From UBA11524 sp964464815 (GTDB lineage: Bacteria; Bacillota; Clostridia; Christensenellales; Aristaeellaceae): a stretch of DNA of 64,000 bases. The notes beneath the pieces are model-generated. The model searched no databases, had not been told where the DNA came from, and saw only the letters and a program-made list of their open reading frames with translations. Position 1 is the stretch's first letter, and every line of letters starts with the position of its first letter. Where the stretch lies: NCBI GenBank assembly GCA_964464815.1, contig CAYXHF010000003.1, positions 42,626 to 106,625 of the forward strand. Direction: 5' to 3'. This document shows, one piece after another, positions 43,488 to 53,084 of the stretch. A program made the position numbers and the translations under genes.

Positions 43488-44424
43488 TGTCTCCCATCAT
43501 CATATCATCTAAATCATGCAGCATGGCCATGGCCTGATCACGGTCCTTGAGTGTCGCACCGCTGGCCTTTGCATGGCCACCACCACCGTACTTGACGGCA
43601 ATCGGATTGATGTTGAAGCGGTTGGAGCGCAGCTCGCACAGCACGCCCTTTTCGCTTTCTGTGAAGTTCACCCAGATGTCCACGCCGCGCATGTCGGCCA
43701 TGCTGTTGACCATGCCGCGGGACAGCGTGAAGTCATCCACGCCGTAGTCTGCCTTCTCTGCCATAGGCGTGTAGACGTAGGCCACATTGCGAGGCGTGAA
43801 GCGGACGTGCAGCATGAACTTGGCGCGCACCACAAGCTGCTGATAATCGTTTGCGTACAGATTCCGGTACAGCTCGTTGGTGTCGATGGGCTGGCTCATC
43901 AGGAAGGACGCCAGCTGGAAGGTGCGTGTGCTGGTAGCATCATAGCGGAAACGACCGGAGTCCGTCACCATGCCGGTGAACAGTGCGGTTGCGGCCGCCG
44001 GATTGAGGCGCCAGCCACTATCCATCGCCAACTGAGCCACCAAACCACAGCAGCTTTCAAACGAGGAGTCCGTCTTCTCGATATCGGCAATCTTCTCCAC
44101 AAACAGATGATGATCCATGCGCACGGTCTTCGCCGCCAATGCGTAGCGCGTGTCGCTGATCAGCGCCGGCGCGGAGGTATCCAGAATGATGGCCAGTGCG
44201 CCCTGATACAGGCTGTCGGGAATTTCATCCATGACAGAATCGGCCATGAAGGCATAGCGGCCAGCCGCATCACCAACCATGTAGACCGTTTTGTTCGGAT
44301 AATTTTCCAGAATCAGATGCTTCAGGCCAATCTGACTGCCCAATGCGTCACCGTCCGGATTGGTGTGGCGGTGAATGATGATGGTGTCATAGGCTTCAAT
44401 GGCTTTCACAATTTGCTCAGACAT
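43480..44424 (-). CDS. DHH/DHHA1 phosphoesterase (NrnA-like), copy 1
   Basis: 314 aa. HRHTNPDGDALGSQIGL (residues 19-35), ILDTSAPA, RMDHHLFVEK near residue 105, and GGGGHAKASGAT near residue 288 give the full metal site of NrnA-type bifunctional oligoribonuclease/pAp phosphatase. No membrane segments, so it is not GdpP. It lies 11 bp after the HD-domain gene and overlaps its paralogue. Confidence 0.9.
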   Translation of the reverse strand: MSEQIVKAIEAYDTIIIHRHTNPDGDALGSQIGLKHLILENYPNKTVYMVGDAAGRYAFMADSVMDEIPDSLYQGALAIILDTSAPALISDTRYALAAKTVRMDHHLFVEKIADIEKTDSSFESCCGLVAQLAMDSGWRLNPAAATALFTGMVTDSGRFRYDATSTRTFQLASFLMSQPIDTNELYRNLYANDYQQLVVRAKFMLHVRFTPRNVAYVYTPMAEKADYGVDDFTLSRGMVNSMADMRGVDIWVNFTESEKGVLCELRSNRFNINPIAVKYGGGGHAKASGATLKDRDQAMAMLHDLDDMMMGDNA

Positions 44425-44435
44425 ACGTTACCCCT

Positions 44436-45638
44436 TTATTCGTCAAAATAGCCCTTGTAAGCCACCTGATAATGGCTGTTCGGGAAAAGATAGTGGTACA
44501 AATCAATGAAGTAGTCATCCGTCATGCTGGCGATATAATCGACCACAATCTGGTTCGGGTCGGCCTTGGTGTAGGGCGTCGGGCGCGTGTAATGCGTGTG
44601 CTCCACATAGGCGATATGGTGCGTGAAGATAGGCGAAGAGAGCTTCTGCTGCTGCAAGTCGGAGAGCAGCTGGTCGTATAGCTCATGCATCATCGGGCGC
44701 ACAGTGTCCTGAAGTCGCGCAATCTTGGCCGCATGGTTGTAAATCAGCTTGTAGTTTTCCGCCTTCGAGGCGCGCAAAGCCTCAAAGTGGCGCGTATCCA
44801 GCTTGATATAGGGCTTGCCGTAGCTATTTTCGATGATGTTGACCACCAGATTGTTGATGATTTCCGCATTGAGCGAGCCAATTTCGTGATAGGCATAGGC
44901 ATCCTCAGCCGTCATTTTGACACGCGCTGCGTCCTGGCGATCCTTGCCCAAATACGCGATGATGTCGGAGACGCGCACGACCGTTCCTTCCAGCGTGGAC
45001 GGCTGAATGCGGTTGGCATATCCTTCCTCGGTGTAGGCACGTTCAATCATGCGGTCGAATTCCTCGAAGCTGCCAACCGGCTCCGGCCAGTATTCTTCCA
45101 GCTCAATTTCGCCGTTGTGTCCTGCAATGCCCACCAGCGTTTGCAGGCTGATATTGAAGGGATAAATGCCGTCGAGCACGCGGACGGAATGAATGTTGTG
45201 GTTGAAATGGCGGCCTGTATGCTGGACGGAAATCTCATTCAGGAACACCTCGCCCGAATGCGCAAACGGCGGGTGGCCGATGTCATGCCCCAGCGAAATG
45301 GCTTCAATCAAATCAAGATTCAGGTTCAGCGCGCTGCCGATGGTGCGGGCGATGCGCGACACCAGCTGCACATGCAGACTACGGCGCGTCACGTCGTCGT
45401 TGCGAATGAGGGAAAAAACCTGCGTCTTATCGGCATAGCGGTTGTAATACGGGCAATGCATGATTTTGTCCACATCGTGGACAAACGGCGGACGCCAGAC
45501 GCTACCGGCATCGTGCGCGGCGGCGGTTCGGCGAATGACGCTGCTGTTTGGGCAGAACACGTCGGGCTGCGTTCTGTTCTGGCGGTCCTGCTCGATGCGC
45601 TTGGTTACTTCCTCGGATAAGGTCTCATAATAGGGCAT
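44436..45638 (-). CDS. dGTPase-like HD-domain triphosphohydrolase
   Basis: 400 aa. HD-fold metal residues appear in order: RRSLHVQLVSRIARTIG, SLGHDIGHPPFAHSGE and VVRVSDIIAYLGKD. Similarity is to deoxyguanosinetriphosphate triphosphohydrolase-like proteins, which hydrolyse dNTPs to nucleoside and triphosphate. Co-location with two nanoRNA-type phosphoesterases suggests nucleotide turnover. GAGGTG precedes the ATG, 38 bp after nagB. Confidence 0.88.
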   Translation of the reverse strand: MPYYETLSEEVTKRIEQDRQNRTQPDVFCPNSSVIRRTAAAHDAGSVWRPPFVHDVDKIMHCPYYNRYADKTQVFSLIRNDDVTRRSLHVQLVSRIARTIGSALNLNLDLIEAISLGHDIGHPPFAHSGEVFLNEISVQHTGRHFNHNIHSVRVLDGIYPFNISLQTLVGIAGHNGEIELEEYWPEPVGSFEEFDRMIERAYTEEGYANRIQPSTLEGTVVRVSDIIAYLGKDRQDAARVKMTAEDAYAYHEIGSLNAEIINNLVVNIIENSYGKPYIKLDTRHFEALRASKAENYKLIYNHAAKIARLQDTVRPMMHELYDQLLSDLQQQKLSSPIFTHHIAYVEHTHYTRPTPYTKADPNQIVVDYIASMTDDYFIDLYHYLFPNSHYQVAYKGYFDE

Positions 45639-45676
45639 TCAAACACCTCACTTGCTTTCAAAAGCTGGAATTTATG

Positions 45677-46441
45677 TCAGGCATCCCCTGCTGCTTCTGC
45701 GGCCCAATCGCTTGCAGAAATGGCAGAGAGCGCCTCCTCGTCAGCCACGAGGGTAAAATCGGTATGCAGCTGCAAAATGGATGCAGGGACGCGCGGCGTC
45801 ACCGGGCCGAAAAAGGCTTTCCGCAGAATGTCTGCCTTGCCACGGCCGGAAACGACCATCACGATTCGTTTCGCTTGCATGATGTCACAGATGCCCATGG
45901 TGTATGCAAAACGCGGCACATCCGCTTCCGATGCGAAGAAGCGCTTGTTTGCCTGAATGGTTGCATCGGTCAGCGTGACGCGGTGCGTATGCTTCTGGAA
46001 CACGTCATCCGGCTCATTAAAGCCGATGTGTCCGTTCGGCCCAAGTCCCAGCAGCTGCAAGTCAATGCCACCCAGCTTACGGATGGTGTCGGTATAGCGG
46101 CGGCACTCCGCATCGGCGTCATCGGCCATGCCGTTGGGAATATGCGTATTCCCTGCATCAATGCGGATATGGTCAAAAAAGTGCTGTCGCATAAAGCTGG
46201 CATAGCTTTGCGGATGCGTGGCGGAAAGGCCAACATACTCATCGAGATTGACGGTCTGCACATGCTGAAAGCTGACATCACCGCGTTTTTCCCATTCGAT
46301 GAGCTGGCGATACGTGCCTTCCGGGCTGGAGCCTGTCGCCAATCCCAGGACGGAATTCGGCTTCAGAATCACCTGTGCAGACAAAATGTTTGCCGCTTGA
46401 CGGCTCATGTGCTGATAATCATGCGCCCGAATGATGCGCAT
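45677..46441 (-). CDS. nagB: Glucosamine-6-phosphate deaminase
   Basis: 254 aa, converts glucosamine 6-phosphate to fructose 6-phosphate and ammonia. Motifs: VLGLATGSSPEGTY, TVNLDEYVGL (catalytic D67), LLGLGPNGHIGFNEP (H138, E143) and GPVTPRVPASILQLH. ATG 46441 is 9 nt from AAAGGAG; the ATG two codons earlier is too close to it. First gene of the operon; no nagA in view. Confidence 0.95.
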   Translation of the reverse strand: MRIIRAHDYQHMSRQAANILSAQVILKPNSVLGLATGSSPEGTYRQLIEWEKRGDVSFQHVQTVNLDEYVGLSATHPQSYASFMRQHFFDHIRIDAGNTHIPNGMADDADAECRRYTDTIRKLGGIDLQLLGLGPNGHIGFNEPDDVFQKHTHRVTLTDATIQANKRFFASEADVPRFAYTMGICDIMQAKRIVMVVSGRGKADILRKAFFGPVTPRVPASILQLHTDFTLVADEEALSAISASDWAAEAAGDA

Positions 46442-46484
46442 CGTCATTCACTCCTTTCAGGAAAAAGCTACTGATTCATGATAT

Positions 46485-46513
46485 AGTATAACATATTTCC
46501 CTAAAATTCACAA
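46485..46513 (-). promoter_or_regulatory. Promoter of the nagB operon
   Basis: Minus-strand TTGTGA (46508-46513) and TATACT (46485-46490), 17-bp spacer. Confidence 0.65.
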
Positions 46514-46610
46514 GGCATAAACGCGCCTTTGCTGTCCTTTCCTGCTTTGTTTTCGGAAGACATTTTCGATGCATTTTCGGGACAAAAGTTGCTGTGTTTG
46601 TGATAACGTG

Positions 46611-46639
46611 TAGACAGAAAAAATGTTTTTTGTTATAAT
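46611..46639 (+). promoter_or_regulatory. Promoter of the GH120 gene
   Basis: TAGACA (46611-46616) and TATAAT (46634-46639), 17-bp spacer, 61 bp before the ATG. No cre site is evident. Confidence 0.7.
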
Positions 46640-46699
46640 CAAGCTAGATTCCCACGGTAAAAAAGAAATATGTTCATGCCAATTCAGGAGGTGTCATGT

Positions 46700-48673
46700 A
46701 TGATTTACTACGTCAACCAAGCCGCACCGCATGACGGCAACGGCAGTCAGGAACGTCCCTTCCGCACCATCAGCGAGGCGGCCAAAATCGCCCTGCCCGG
46801 TGATGAAGTGCTGGTGTACCCTGGTGTGTACCGGGAGCAGGTCAGCCCCTGCCATGGCGGCACGGAGGATGCCCGCATCGTTTATCGCTCGGTCGAGCCG
46901 CTGGGTGCGGTCATTACCGGCGCGGAGAAGCTGACCGGCTGGCAGCCCTATCAGGGCACGGTCTGGACGGCACGTGTGGACAATGGCGTGTTCGGCACGT
47001 ACAATCCCTACACGACGGAGGTCTATGGCGACTGGTACTTTGCACCCACGGTTCGCCACTCGGGCGCGGTGTATCTGAACGACCGTATGCTCTATGAGAC
47101 GGAATCGCTGGAAGAATGCATTGCGGGTGAAGTTTATCCGCCGTCCTGGGAGCCGGAATACTCCGTCTACAAGTGGTTCAGCGTGCAGGAAGGCAACGAA
47201 ACGGTGCTTTACGCCAACTTCCAGGATAAGAACCCGAATGAGGAAAACGTTGAAATTAACGTGCGCCGTCGCTGCTTCTTCCCGGACGAAACGGGTCGCG
47301 GCTACATCACCTTCCAGGGCTTCCGTGTGGAGAAGGCTGCCACCACCTGGGCGCCGCCGGCCGCATTCCAGGATGGTATGGTCGGCCCGCATTGGTCAAA
47401 GGGCTGGATTATCGAGGATTGCGACATCAGCAACAGTAAGTGCTGCGGCATTTCGCTGGGCAAGTACTATGACCCGGAGAACGACCACTATTTCACCACC
47501 AAGCACCTCAAAAGCCCCACGCAGATGGAACGCGACGCCGTCTGCCGTGGCCAGTATCACGGCTGGCTGAAGGAAAAGGTCGGCAGCCACATCGTGCGCC
47601 GCTGTCACATCCATCATTGCGAGCAGACGGGCATTGTGGGCCGCATGGGCGCTGTGTTCTCCACGATTGAGGACAACCACATTCACCACATCAACAACAT
47701 GCAGGAGCTTGGTGGCGCAGAAATTGCGGGTATCAAGCTGCATGCGGCAATTGACGTGCTGTTCCGCCGCAACCACATCCACCACTGCACCATGGGCATC
47801 TGGTGTGACTGGGAGGCGCAGGGCACGCGCATCACGCAGAATCTGCTGCACCACAACGAGCGTCCGAGCTTCTGCGCATGGGCTGACGGCGGCATGGAAA
47901 GCCAGGATATTTTCGTTGAGGTCAGCCATGGCCCGACGCTGATTGACAACAACATTCTGCTGTCCAAAATCTCCCTGCGCTTTGCGACGCAGGGCGTGGC
48001 GCTGGTACATAACCTGATGCTTGGCACGTTCACGCTGGTTGGCGGTGGCACAGCGCCGCGCTATACGCCCTATCACATTCGCCATCGCACAGAGGTGGCT
48101 GGCTTCATGACCTTCCTGCACGGTGATGACCGCTTCTACAACAACGTCTTTGTGCAGGCACACAGTGTGGATGAGCCGTCCCGTCCGGGTGATCCGGCCG
48201 AACATGAGCGCGTGGTCGGCACGTGGTTCTTTGACGAATACCCGACGTATGACGAATGGATTTCGCACTTTGATCTGGACGTGAAGCGTCCCGACATGGG
48301 CAAGCTGGGCCAGTATCATGACAACTACCATCTGCCGGTATGGGCCAGCGGCAACGTCTACTTCGGTGGCGCAAGGCCTTGGAAGAAGGAAGAAACGAAT
48401 CTGGTGAAGGCAGAAAAGCCGTCCTTCTCCCTGGTGGAAAAGGACGGAAAGCTCTATCTGACCTCCGACTTTATCGATATGCTGGGTGATTTTACGTGCG
48501 GCATCATCAACAGTGACACGCTGGGCAATGCGTTTGAGCCTGACCAGCGCTTTGAAAGCGCGGATGGCTCGACCATCACCTTTGACCGCGACTATTTCGG
48601 CAATCATCGCGGCTTGACGGCACTTCCTGGCCCGTTCGCTTCTCGCGACGCGGCACAGCAGCCGTTGCTGTAA
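46700..48673 (+). CDS. GH120 beta-xylosidase (right-handed parallel beta-helix)
   Basis: 657 aa without a signal peptide, so cytoplasmic. Conserved GH120 blocks run through the whole length: VYREQVSP, VITGAEKLTGW, FGTYNPYTTEVYGDW, VEINVRRRCFFP, TWAPPAAFQDG, WSKGWIIED, AGIKLHAAIDV and HRTEVAGF. The expected catalytic pair is D370 (CDWEAQGTR) and E407 (IFVEVSHGP), by analogy with Thermoanaerobacterium XylC. Compared with that enzyme as I recall it, about 14 extra residues (around PSFCAWADGGMESQ) lie between the two. It would hydrolyse imported xylo-oligosaccharides. CAGGAGG precedes the ATG at 46700; earlier in-frame starts lack a site. Confidence 0.9.
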   Translation: MIYYVNQAAPHDGNGSQERPFRTISEAAKIALPGDEVLVYPGVYREQVSPCHGGTEDARIVYRSVEPLGAVITGAEKLTGWQPYQGTVWTARVDNGVFGTYNPYTTEVYGDWYFAPTVRHSGAVYLNDRMLYETESLEECIAGEVYPPSWEPEYSVYKWFSVQEGNETVLYANFQDKNPNEENVEINVRRRCFFPDETGRGYITFQGFRVEKAATTWAPPAAFQDGMVGPHWSKGWIIEDCDISNSKCCGISLGKYYDPENDHYFTTKHLKSPTQMERDAVCRGQYHGWLKEKVGSHIVRRCHIHHCEQTGIVGRMGAVFSTIEDNHIHHINNMQELGGAEIAGIKLHAAIDVLFRRNHIHHCTMGIWCDWEAQGTRITQNLLHHNERPSFCAWADGGMESQDIFVEVSHGPTLIDNNILLSKISLRFATQGVALVHNLMLGTFTLVGGGTAPRYTPYHIRHRTEVAGFMTFLHGDDRFYNNVFVQAHSVDEPSRPGDPAEHERVVGTWFFDEYPTYDEWISHFDLDVKRPDMGKLGQYHDNYHLPVWASGNVYFGGARPWKKEETNLVKAEKPSFSLVEKDGKLYLTSDFIDMLGDFTCGIINSDTLGNAFEPDQRFESADGSTITFDRDYFGNHRGLTALPGPFASRDAAQQPLL

Positions 48674-48681
48674 ATAACACA

Positions 48682-48720
48682 GGGAGCAGGCTTGCCTATC
48701 GCGCAGCCTGCTCCCCTTTT
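48682..48720 (+). terminator. Terminator of the GH120 gene
   Basis: GGGAGCAGGCT (48682-48692) pairs with AGCCTGCTCCC (48705-48715), then CTTTT. Confidence 0.85.
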
Positions 48721-48731
48721 GCTGTATGCTG

Positions 48732-49265
48732 TTATTCCTCGACCAGCCGGAACAGCAGATACTCAATCTGCTGGTACTGCTCAATGCCACTGCCAGCCAT
48801 GTGCAGCAGGATTTCCGCCAAAAAGACCGGCAGCACGTCGTCCTTCGGCTTATCAAAGCGCGTCAGCAGGGCTTGCAGCGCTTCGCTGATGGCATGAATC
48901 AGCGGCTCATGATATTGCTTCATCAGCTTTGCGGCATCATAGACCTGGGCGTATTCGTGCCAGATGGCCTGATACTGCGACTCATAATTGCAAAGCGCGT
49001 GCGCAATGCTGCGGATGCCGTCCTGCAGCGTGGTGGCCGTCTCGGTGGCCTGACGCATATCGGCCATGGAATGATCCCAGTCTTTCAGCAGGATGCCCGC
49101 GACAAGTGCATCCTTTGAGGGATAGTAATTATACACCGTGCCGACCGCAACCGAGCATTTGGCGGCCACCGCGCGGATGGTCAGCGCCGACCAGCCCTGT
49201 TCCAGCAGCAGCGTGCGCGCCTGTGTCAGGATGCTCTCGCGCAGATTGGCAATCACCTTCGGCAT
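48732..49265 (-). CDS. TetR family regulator
   Basis: 177 aa. Residues 1-55 are a TetR helix-turn-helix (ILTQARTLLLEQGWSALTIRAVAAKCSVAVGTVYNYYPSKDAL); the rest is an all-helical ligand domain. It lies downstream of, and on the same strand as, an ABC exporter pair but with its own perfect promoter, so it probably controls itself and perhaps the exporter. Confidence 0.92.
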   Translation of the reverse strand: MPKVIANLRESILTQARTLLLEQGWSALTIRAVAAKCSVAVGTVYNYYPSKDALVAGILLKDWDHSMADMRQATETATTLQDGIRSIAHALCNYESQYQAIWHEYAQVYDAAKLMKQYHEPLIHAISEALQALLTRFDKPKDDVLPVFLAEILLHMAGSGIEQYQQIEYLLFRLVEE

Positions 49266-49301
49266 ATGTTCGCATCCTTTCTTCCTGTTTCTTCAAATAC
49301 A

Positions 49302-49334
49302 ATTATAGCGAAAATGGTCGGTCGTGTCAACGAC
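49302..49334 (-). promoter_or_regulatory. Promoter and candidate operator of the TetR gene
   Basis: Minus-strand perfect TTGACA (49325-49330) and TATAAT (49302-49307), 17-bp spacer. GTCGT-GTCA-ACGAC (49321-49334) is an inverted repeat over the -35, a plausible TetR site. Confidence 0.7.
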
Positions 49335-49411
49335 GCGGGATGTGATGCAATCGCATGCGTCACTTTTTGCTGACAAATTGGTACACAACAAAATCGCGGC
49401 GGATGGATTCA

Positions 49412-49449
49412 GGGGCAGACCTGTGATGTAAGCATCATCGGTCTGCCCC
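49412..49449. terminator. Hairpin after the ABC exporter operon
   Basis: GGGGCAGACC and GGTCTGCCCC form a perfect 10-bp stem 57 bp after the exporter stop. There is no good U run on the minus strand, so termination may be partial. Confidence 0.45.
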
Positions 49450-49505
49450 TTGTGTGCGTTCTGGCATCTCTGCAAAAAGGCAAGCATCCCAGAAAGCACA
49501 GGGTG

Positions 49506-51311
49506 TTATTCGGCGTCTGCTTGTCCTGATTGCGTCCGGTACATCAGCGCATAACGGCCGTTTTGTGCCATTAGCTGCTCGTGATTTCCTTGCTCGACAA
49601 TTTGCCCATTTTCCATCAGCAAAATCAAATCGGAGTCACGGATGGTGGACAGTCGATGTGCAATGATGATGGAGGTGCGTCCTTTGGTGATGTCCAGCAT
49701 GGCCTTGCGGATGCGCTGCTCCGTTACCGTGTCTACAGAGCTGGTGGCTTCATCCAGAATCAGGATAGGTGCGTTTGCCAGCACGGCGCGGGCGATGGTC
49801 AGCAACTGACGCTCTCCCTGGCTCAGCTGCGCGCCGCCTTCCTGTAGGATGGTGTCGTATCCCTGCGGCAGGCGGCGAATAAAGCTGTCTGCACCTGCCA
49901 TTTTTGCAGCTTGCACGACCTGTGCCAAGGGCACATCGCTTCTGCCGTAACAGATGTTTTCGCGCACACTCATGCCAAACAGCGATGTGTCTTGCAGCAC
50001 CACGCCAAATGCACGGCGTAAATCGGCCATCTTGTAGTCGCGCAAATCGTGGCCGTCCAACAAAATTCGACCACCATCCACATCGTAAAAGCGCGTCAGC
50101 AGATTGATGAAAGTTGTTTTACCGGCACCCGTTGAACCAACAACTGCAACCTTTGTTCCGGCTTGCAGATGAATGCTGACAGCCTTCAAGATGGGCTGCT
50201 TCGCCTGATAGCCGAAGGTCACATGATCGAACACAATATCACCGACCGGCTTGTCAAGAGAAAGCGCATTCGGAACATCCTCGGGTTCGCACATTTCGTC
50301 CAGAATTTCAAACACGCGTTCCGCACCGGCTACGGCTGTCTGGAAGTTGTTGTAGATGTTTGCAATATCCACAAACGGCCGGGAAAACTGGCGCGAATAC
50401 AGCAGAAAGCTGGAAATCAGGCCGACCTCAATCAACCCCTGCGCCGCCATGAGGCCGCTAATGACCGCAATCAGCACGTAATTCAGGTTGTTGATGACAC
50501 CGGTCAGTGGCATCAGGAAGCCCGACCAGATCTGTGCCTTGGTGGCGGTTTCGCATAGCTGACGGTTGTTTTCCTCGAATTGCTGTATCAGCTGTGCTTC
50601 GCGCCCAAAGGCTTTGACCATGGAAAGTCCGGACACACTTTCTTCCACCTGTCCATTGAGTCGTCCAAGCGCCGCTTGCTGCGCCGCAAAGAGCTTGCGG
50701 GTATGCTTTGTGACAGTCCGTGTCAGCAGGAAAATCAGCAGCACCGCGAAAAATGCAACGCACGTTAGTAGCGGACTCAGGCGAATCATGATGGTCAGCA
50801 CGCCCAGAATGGTGAATATGTACGTCATCATCTGGGACATCGAGTCCGAAATGGTGGTGCTGATGTTGTCCACGTCGTTAGTCAGGCGGCTCATCAGCTC
50901 GCCGTGGCGGTGCTTGTCAAAGAACGAAAGAGGCAGCTCCTTCATTTTGCCAAAGAGCGTGGTACGAATGTGGTAAATGATTTTCTGCCCAATTGCCGCC
51001 ATGAAGAATTGTTGCAGAAAGCGAACCAGCCAATCGGAAACATACAGCGCAGTTAACAAAAGGAGCAACTGCGTGACGACCTGGCCGCTGTAAATGCGAT
51101 TGACAGCTTCGCCAATCACATAAGGCGAAAAAGCGGCTGAAACGCTCGTGAGTGCAGAAAGAATCAGAATCCAGCCCAATCCGTTGCGTTTGCCCTTTGT
51201 CAGCTGCCACAGGCGCAGGAGCGTGCCCTTCATGTTCTTGGGCTTGACGACCGGTCGGCCTCGATTCGGGCCGTGGAAGCCTGCCGGAGGCGGTGTCATT
51301 TCCTTAGCCAA
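49506..51311 (-). CDS. ABC exporter half-transporter 2
   Basis: About 601 aa: six membrane helices (residues about 40-330) and a C-terminal ATPase with Walker A VGSTGAGKTT, signature LSQGERQLLTIARAVL and Walker B ILILDEATSSVDT. The best start is a TTG at 51311, 6 nt after GGAGGTG, giving an 8-bp overlap (TTGGCTAA) with the preceding gene; ATG codons at 51338 or 51299 are less well placed. With the next gene it forms a heterodimeric exporter of the BmrCD/LmrCD kind. This half has the complete catalytic site (DEATS). Confidence 0.92.
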   Translation of the reverse strand: MAKEMTPPPAGFHGPNRGRPVVKPKNMKGTLLRLWQLTKGKRNGLGWILILSALTSVSAAFSPYVIGEAVNRIYSGQVVTQLLLLLTALYVSDWLVRFLQQFFMAAIGQKIIYHIRTTLFGKMKELPLSFFDKHRHGELMSRLTNDVDNISTTISDSMSQMMTYIFTILGVLTIMIRLSPLLTCVAFFAVLLIFLLTRTVTKHTRKLFAAQQAALGRLNGQVEESVSGLSMVKAFGREAQLIQQFEENNRQLCETATKAQIWSGFLMPLTGVINNLNYVLIAVISGLMAAQGLIEVGLISSFLLYSRQFSRPFVDIANIYNNFQTAVAGAERVFEILDEMCEPEDVPNALSLDKPVGDIVFDHVTFGYQAKQPILKAVSIHLQAGTKVAVVGSTGAGKTTFINLLTRFYDVDGGRILLDGHDLRDYKMADLRRAFGVVLQDTSLFGMSVRENICYGRSDVPLAQVVQAAKMAGADSFIRRLPQGYDTILQEGGAQLSQGERQLLTIARAVLANAPILILDEATSSVDTVTEQRIRKAMLDITKGRTSIIIAHRLSTIRDSDLILLMENGQIVEQGNHEQLMAQNGRYALMYRTQSGQADAE

Positions 51312-53022
51312 CTGACTCACCTCCAATCTGGGATGCATAGATGGCGCGGTAGGTGTCGCATGTTGCCATCAGCTCCTGATGCGTTCCGTAGCCGCGAACC
51401 TTTCCGTCCTCCAGACAGAGAATGCGGTCGGCGCGCATGACCGTGGAGATGCGCTGACTAATCAGCAGCACGGTCATGTGTTGTGCGTTTTCACGCAGCC
51501 CCTTGAGAACAGCGGCTTCGGTTGTGGCATCCAAGGCGCTGGTGCAGTCGTCCAGAATCAGGATGCCGGGCTTTTTCAGCAGCGCCCGCGTCAGGGATAG
51601 ACGCTGCTTCTGACCGCCGGAGAGATTGACGCCACTTTGCCCCAACAAGGTATCATAGCCCTGTGGAAAGCCGGACACAAAGTCGTCCGCACAGGCAACC
51701 CTGGCGGCCGCACGAATTTCTTCCATAGAGGCACCTTCGTTGCCCCAGCGGAGATTTTCGGCAATCGTGCCAGAAAACAGGAGTGCTTTTTGCGGTGCCA
51801 CGCCAATTCTTTGGCGAAGTGCCTGCATGTCCCAGGCTTGTACGTCCAAGCCGTCCACCATGACGCGCCCCTGCGTGGCATCATAAAACCGCGGCACGAG
51901 CTGAATCAGGGACGATTTGCCGCAACCGGTCGGGCCAATGATGCCGACTGTTTCTCCTGCTTTGGCGGTGAATGTAACGTCCTCAATGGCCGGGCGTGAT
52001 GTTCCTTCGTAAGCAAAGGTCACGTGCTGGAAGGACACCTCGGACGCCTGTGTGTTTGCTGCTGGATGCTCCTGCCCGTTTGCTTGTGCCGGAATTTCCG
52101 ACAAAACCTCCCGCACACGGCTGGCGGAGGCAGTGGCACGCACGGCGGAATTCAGAATCATCGACACCATGCCCAGGGAGAACAGCACCTGCGTCATGTA
52201 GTTCACCGAGGCCATCAGGCGGCCAATCTGCTCACTCTGCTGATGCTGCGACCGCCAAAGAAGCACCACAATACCCAGATTCACCGTCAGGTTAATCAGC
52301 GGCGAAAAGATGGCAGAAACACGCATCGCGGAAACGCCAGCGCGTGCAAAATCATCGGCGGCGGTATGGAACTTGGCTTCCTCCTGCTGCTGTCCGCCGA
52401 AGGCTTTGACGACGCGGATGGAGGATAAAAACTCTCGCGAAACCGTGTTGAGCTTATCCAGACAGCGCTGAAGCTTGCCAAAGCGCGGATAACCGAGCAT
52501 CATGTTGCCTGCAATGAGCACACACGCAATGCACAAAATGACGACCATGGTCGGGATTTGCTGCGGTGTCCGCAGAATAATCAACGCGACGGCGCCGATG
52601 CATGTAATGGGTGCTTTGAGCATGATGCGCATTGTGCCATTGACAAAATTCTGAATCTGCGTCACGTCATTTGTCACGCGTGTGATAATGGATGCAGGGG
52701 CCAGTCGGTCGATGTTTTCAAAGGAGAGGCCCAGCACCTTCTTGTAAATATCGCCACGCATTTCTGCACCAATTTGCTGTGATGTGCGGGAGGCGTAAAT
52801 ATTTCGCACGACTGCGCCAATCGCACCGCACAGGGCAATCAGCAGCATCAATGCACCATACAAGAGAATCTGCCGCATGTCGTTTTGCTGCACGCCGTTA
52901 TCAACAATGTAGGACATGAAGGTCGGTTGCAGCAAATCAGCCAGCGTCTCGATGCTCAGAAAAAGCACGGCGATCAGAAAAGACCGCCTGTGCTTCCAGA
53001 TGTAACTGATAATTAGCTTCAT
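51304..53022 (-). CDS. ABC exporter half-transporter 1
   Basis: 572 aa: six membrane helices and an ATPase with Walker A IGPTGCGKSS, signature LSGGQKQRLSLTRALL and Walker B ILILDDCTSALDATTE. The residue after Walker B is Asp (DDCTS) in place of the catalytic Glu, the degenerate site expected in one half of heterodimeric exporters. CAGGAG precedes the ATG. It follows the pyridoxamine-oxidase-like gene by 62 bp. Confidence 0.92.
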   Translation of the reverse strand: MKLIISYIWKHRRSFLIAVLFLSIETLADLLQPTFMSYIVDNGVQQNDMRQILLYGALMLLIALCGAIGAVVRNIYASRTSQQIGAEMRGDIYKKVLGLSFENIDRLAPASIITRVTNDVTQIQNFVNGTMRIMLKAPITCIGAVALIILRTPQQIPTMVVILCIACVLIAGNMMLGYPRFGKLQRCLDKLNTVSREFLSSIRVVKAFGGQQQEEAKFHTAADDFARAGVSAMRVSAIFSPLINLTVNLGIVVLLWRSQHQQSEQIGRLMASVNYMTQVLFSLGMVSMILNSAVRATASASRVREVLSEIPAQANGQEHPAANTQASEVSFQHVTFAYEGTSRPAIEDVTFTAKAGETVGIIGPTGCGKSSLIQLVPRFYDATQGRVMVDGLDVQAWDMQALRQRIGVAPQKALLFSGTIAENLRWGNEGASMEEIRAAARVACADDFVSGFPQGYDTLLGQSGVNLSGGQKQRLSLTRALLKKPGILILDDCTSALDATTEAAVLKGLRENAQHMTVLLISQRISTVMRADRILCLEDGKVRGYGTHQELMATCDTYRAIYASQIGGESVG

Positions 53023-53084
53023 TCCATTTAACTCCTGAATGCGCTTCTTGTTCGGCTGTTTTTGCCATGGGCTGTGAATTGGTA

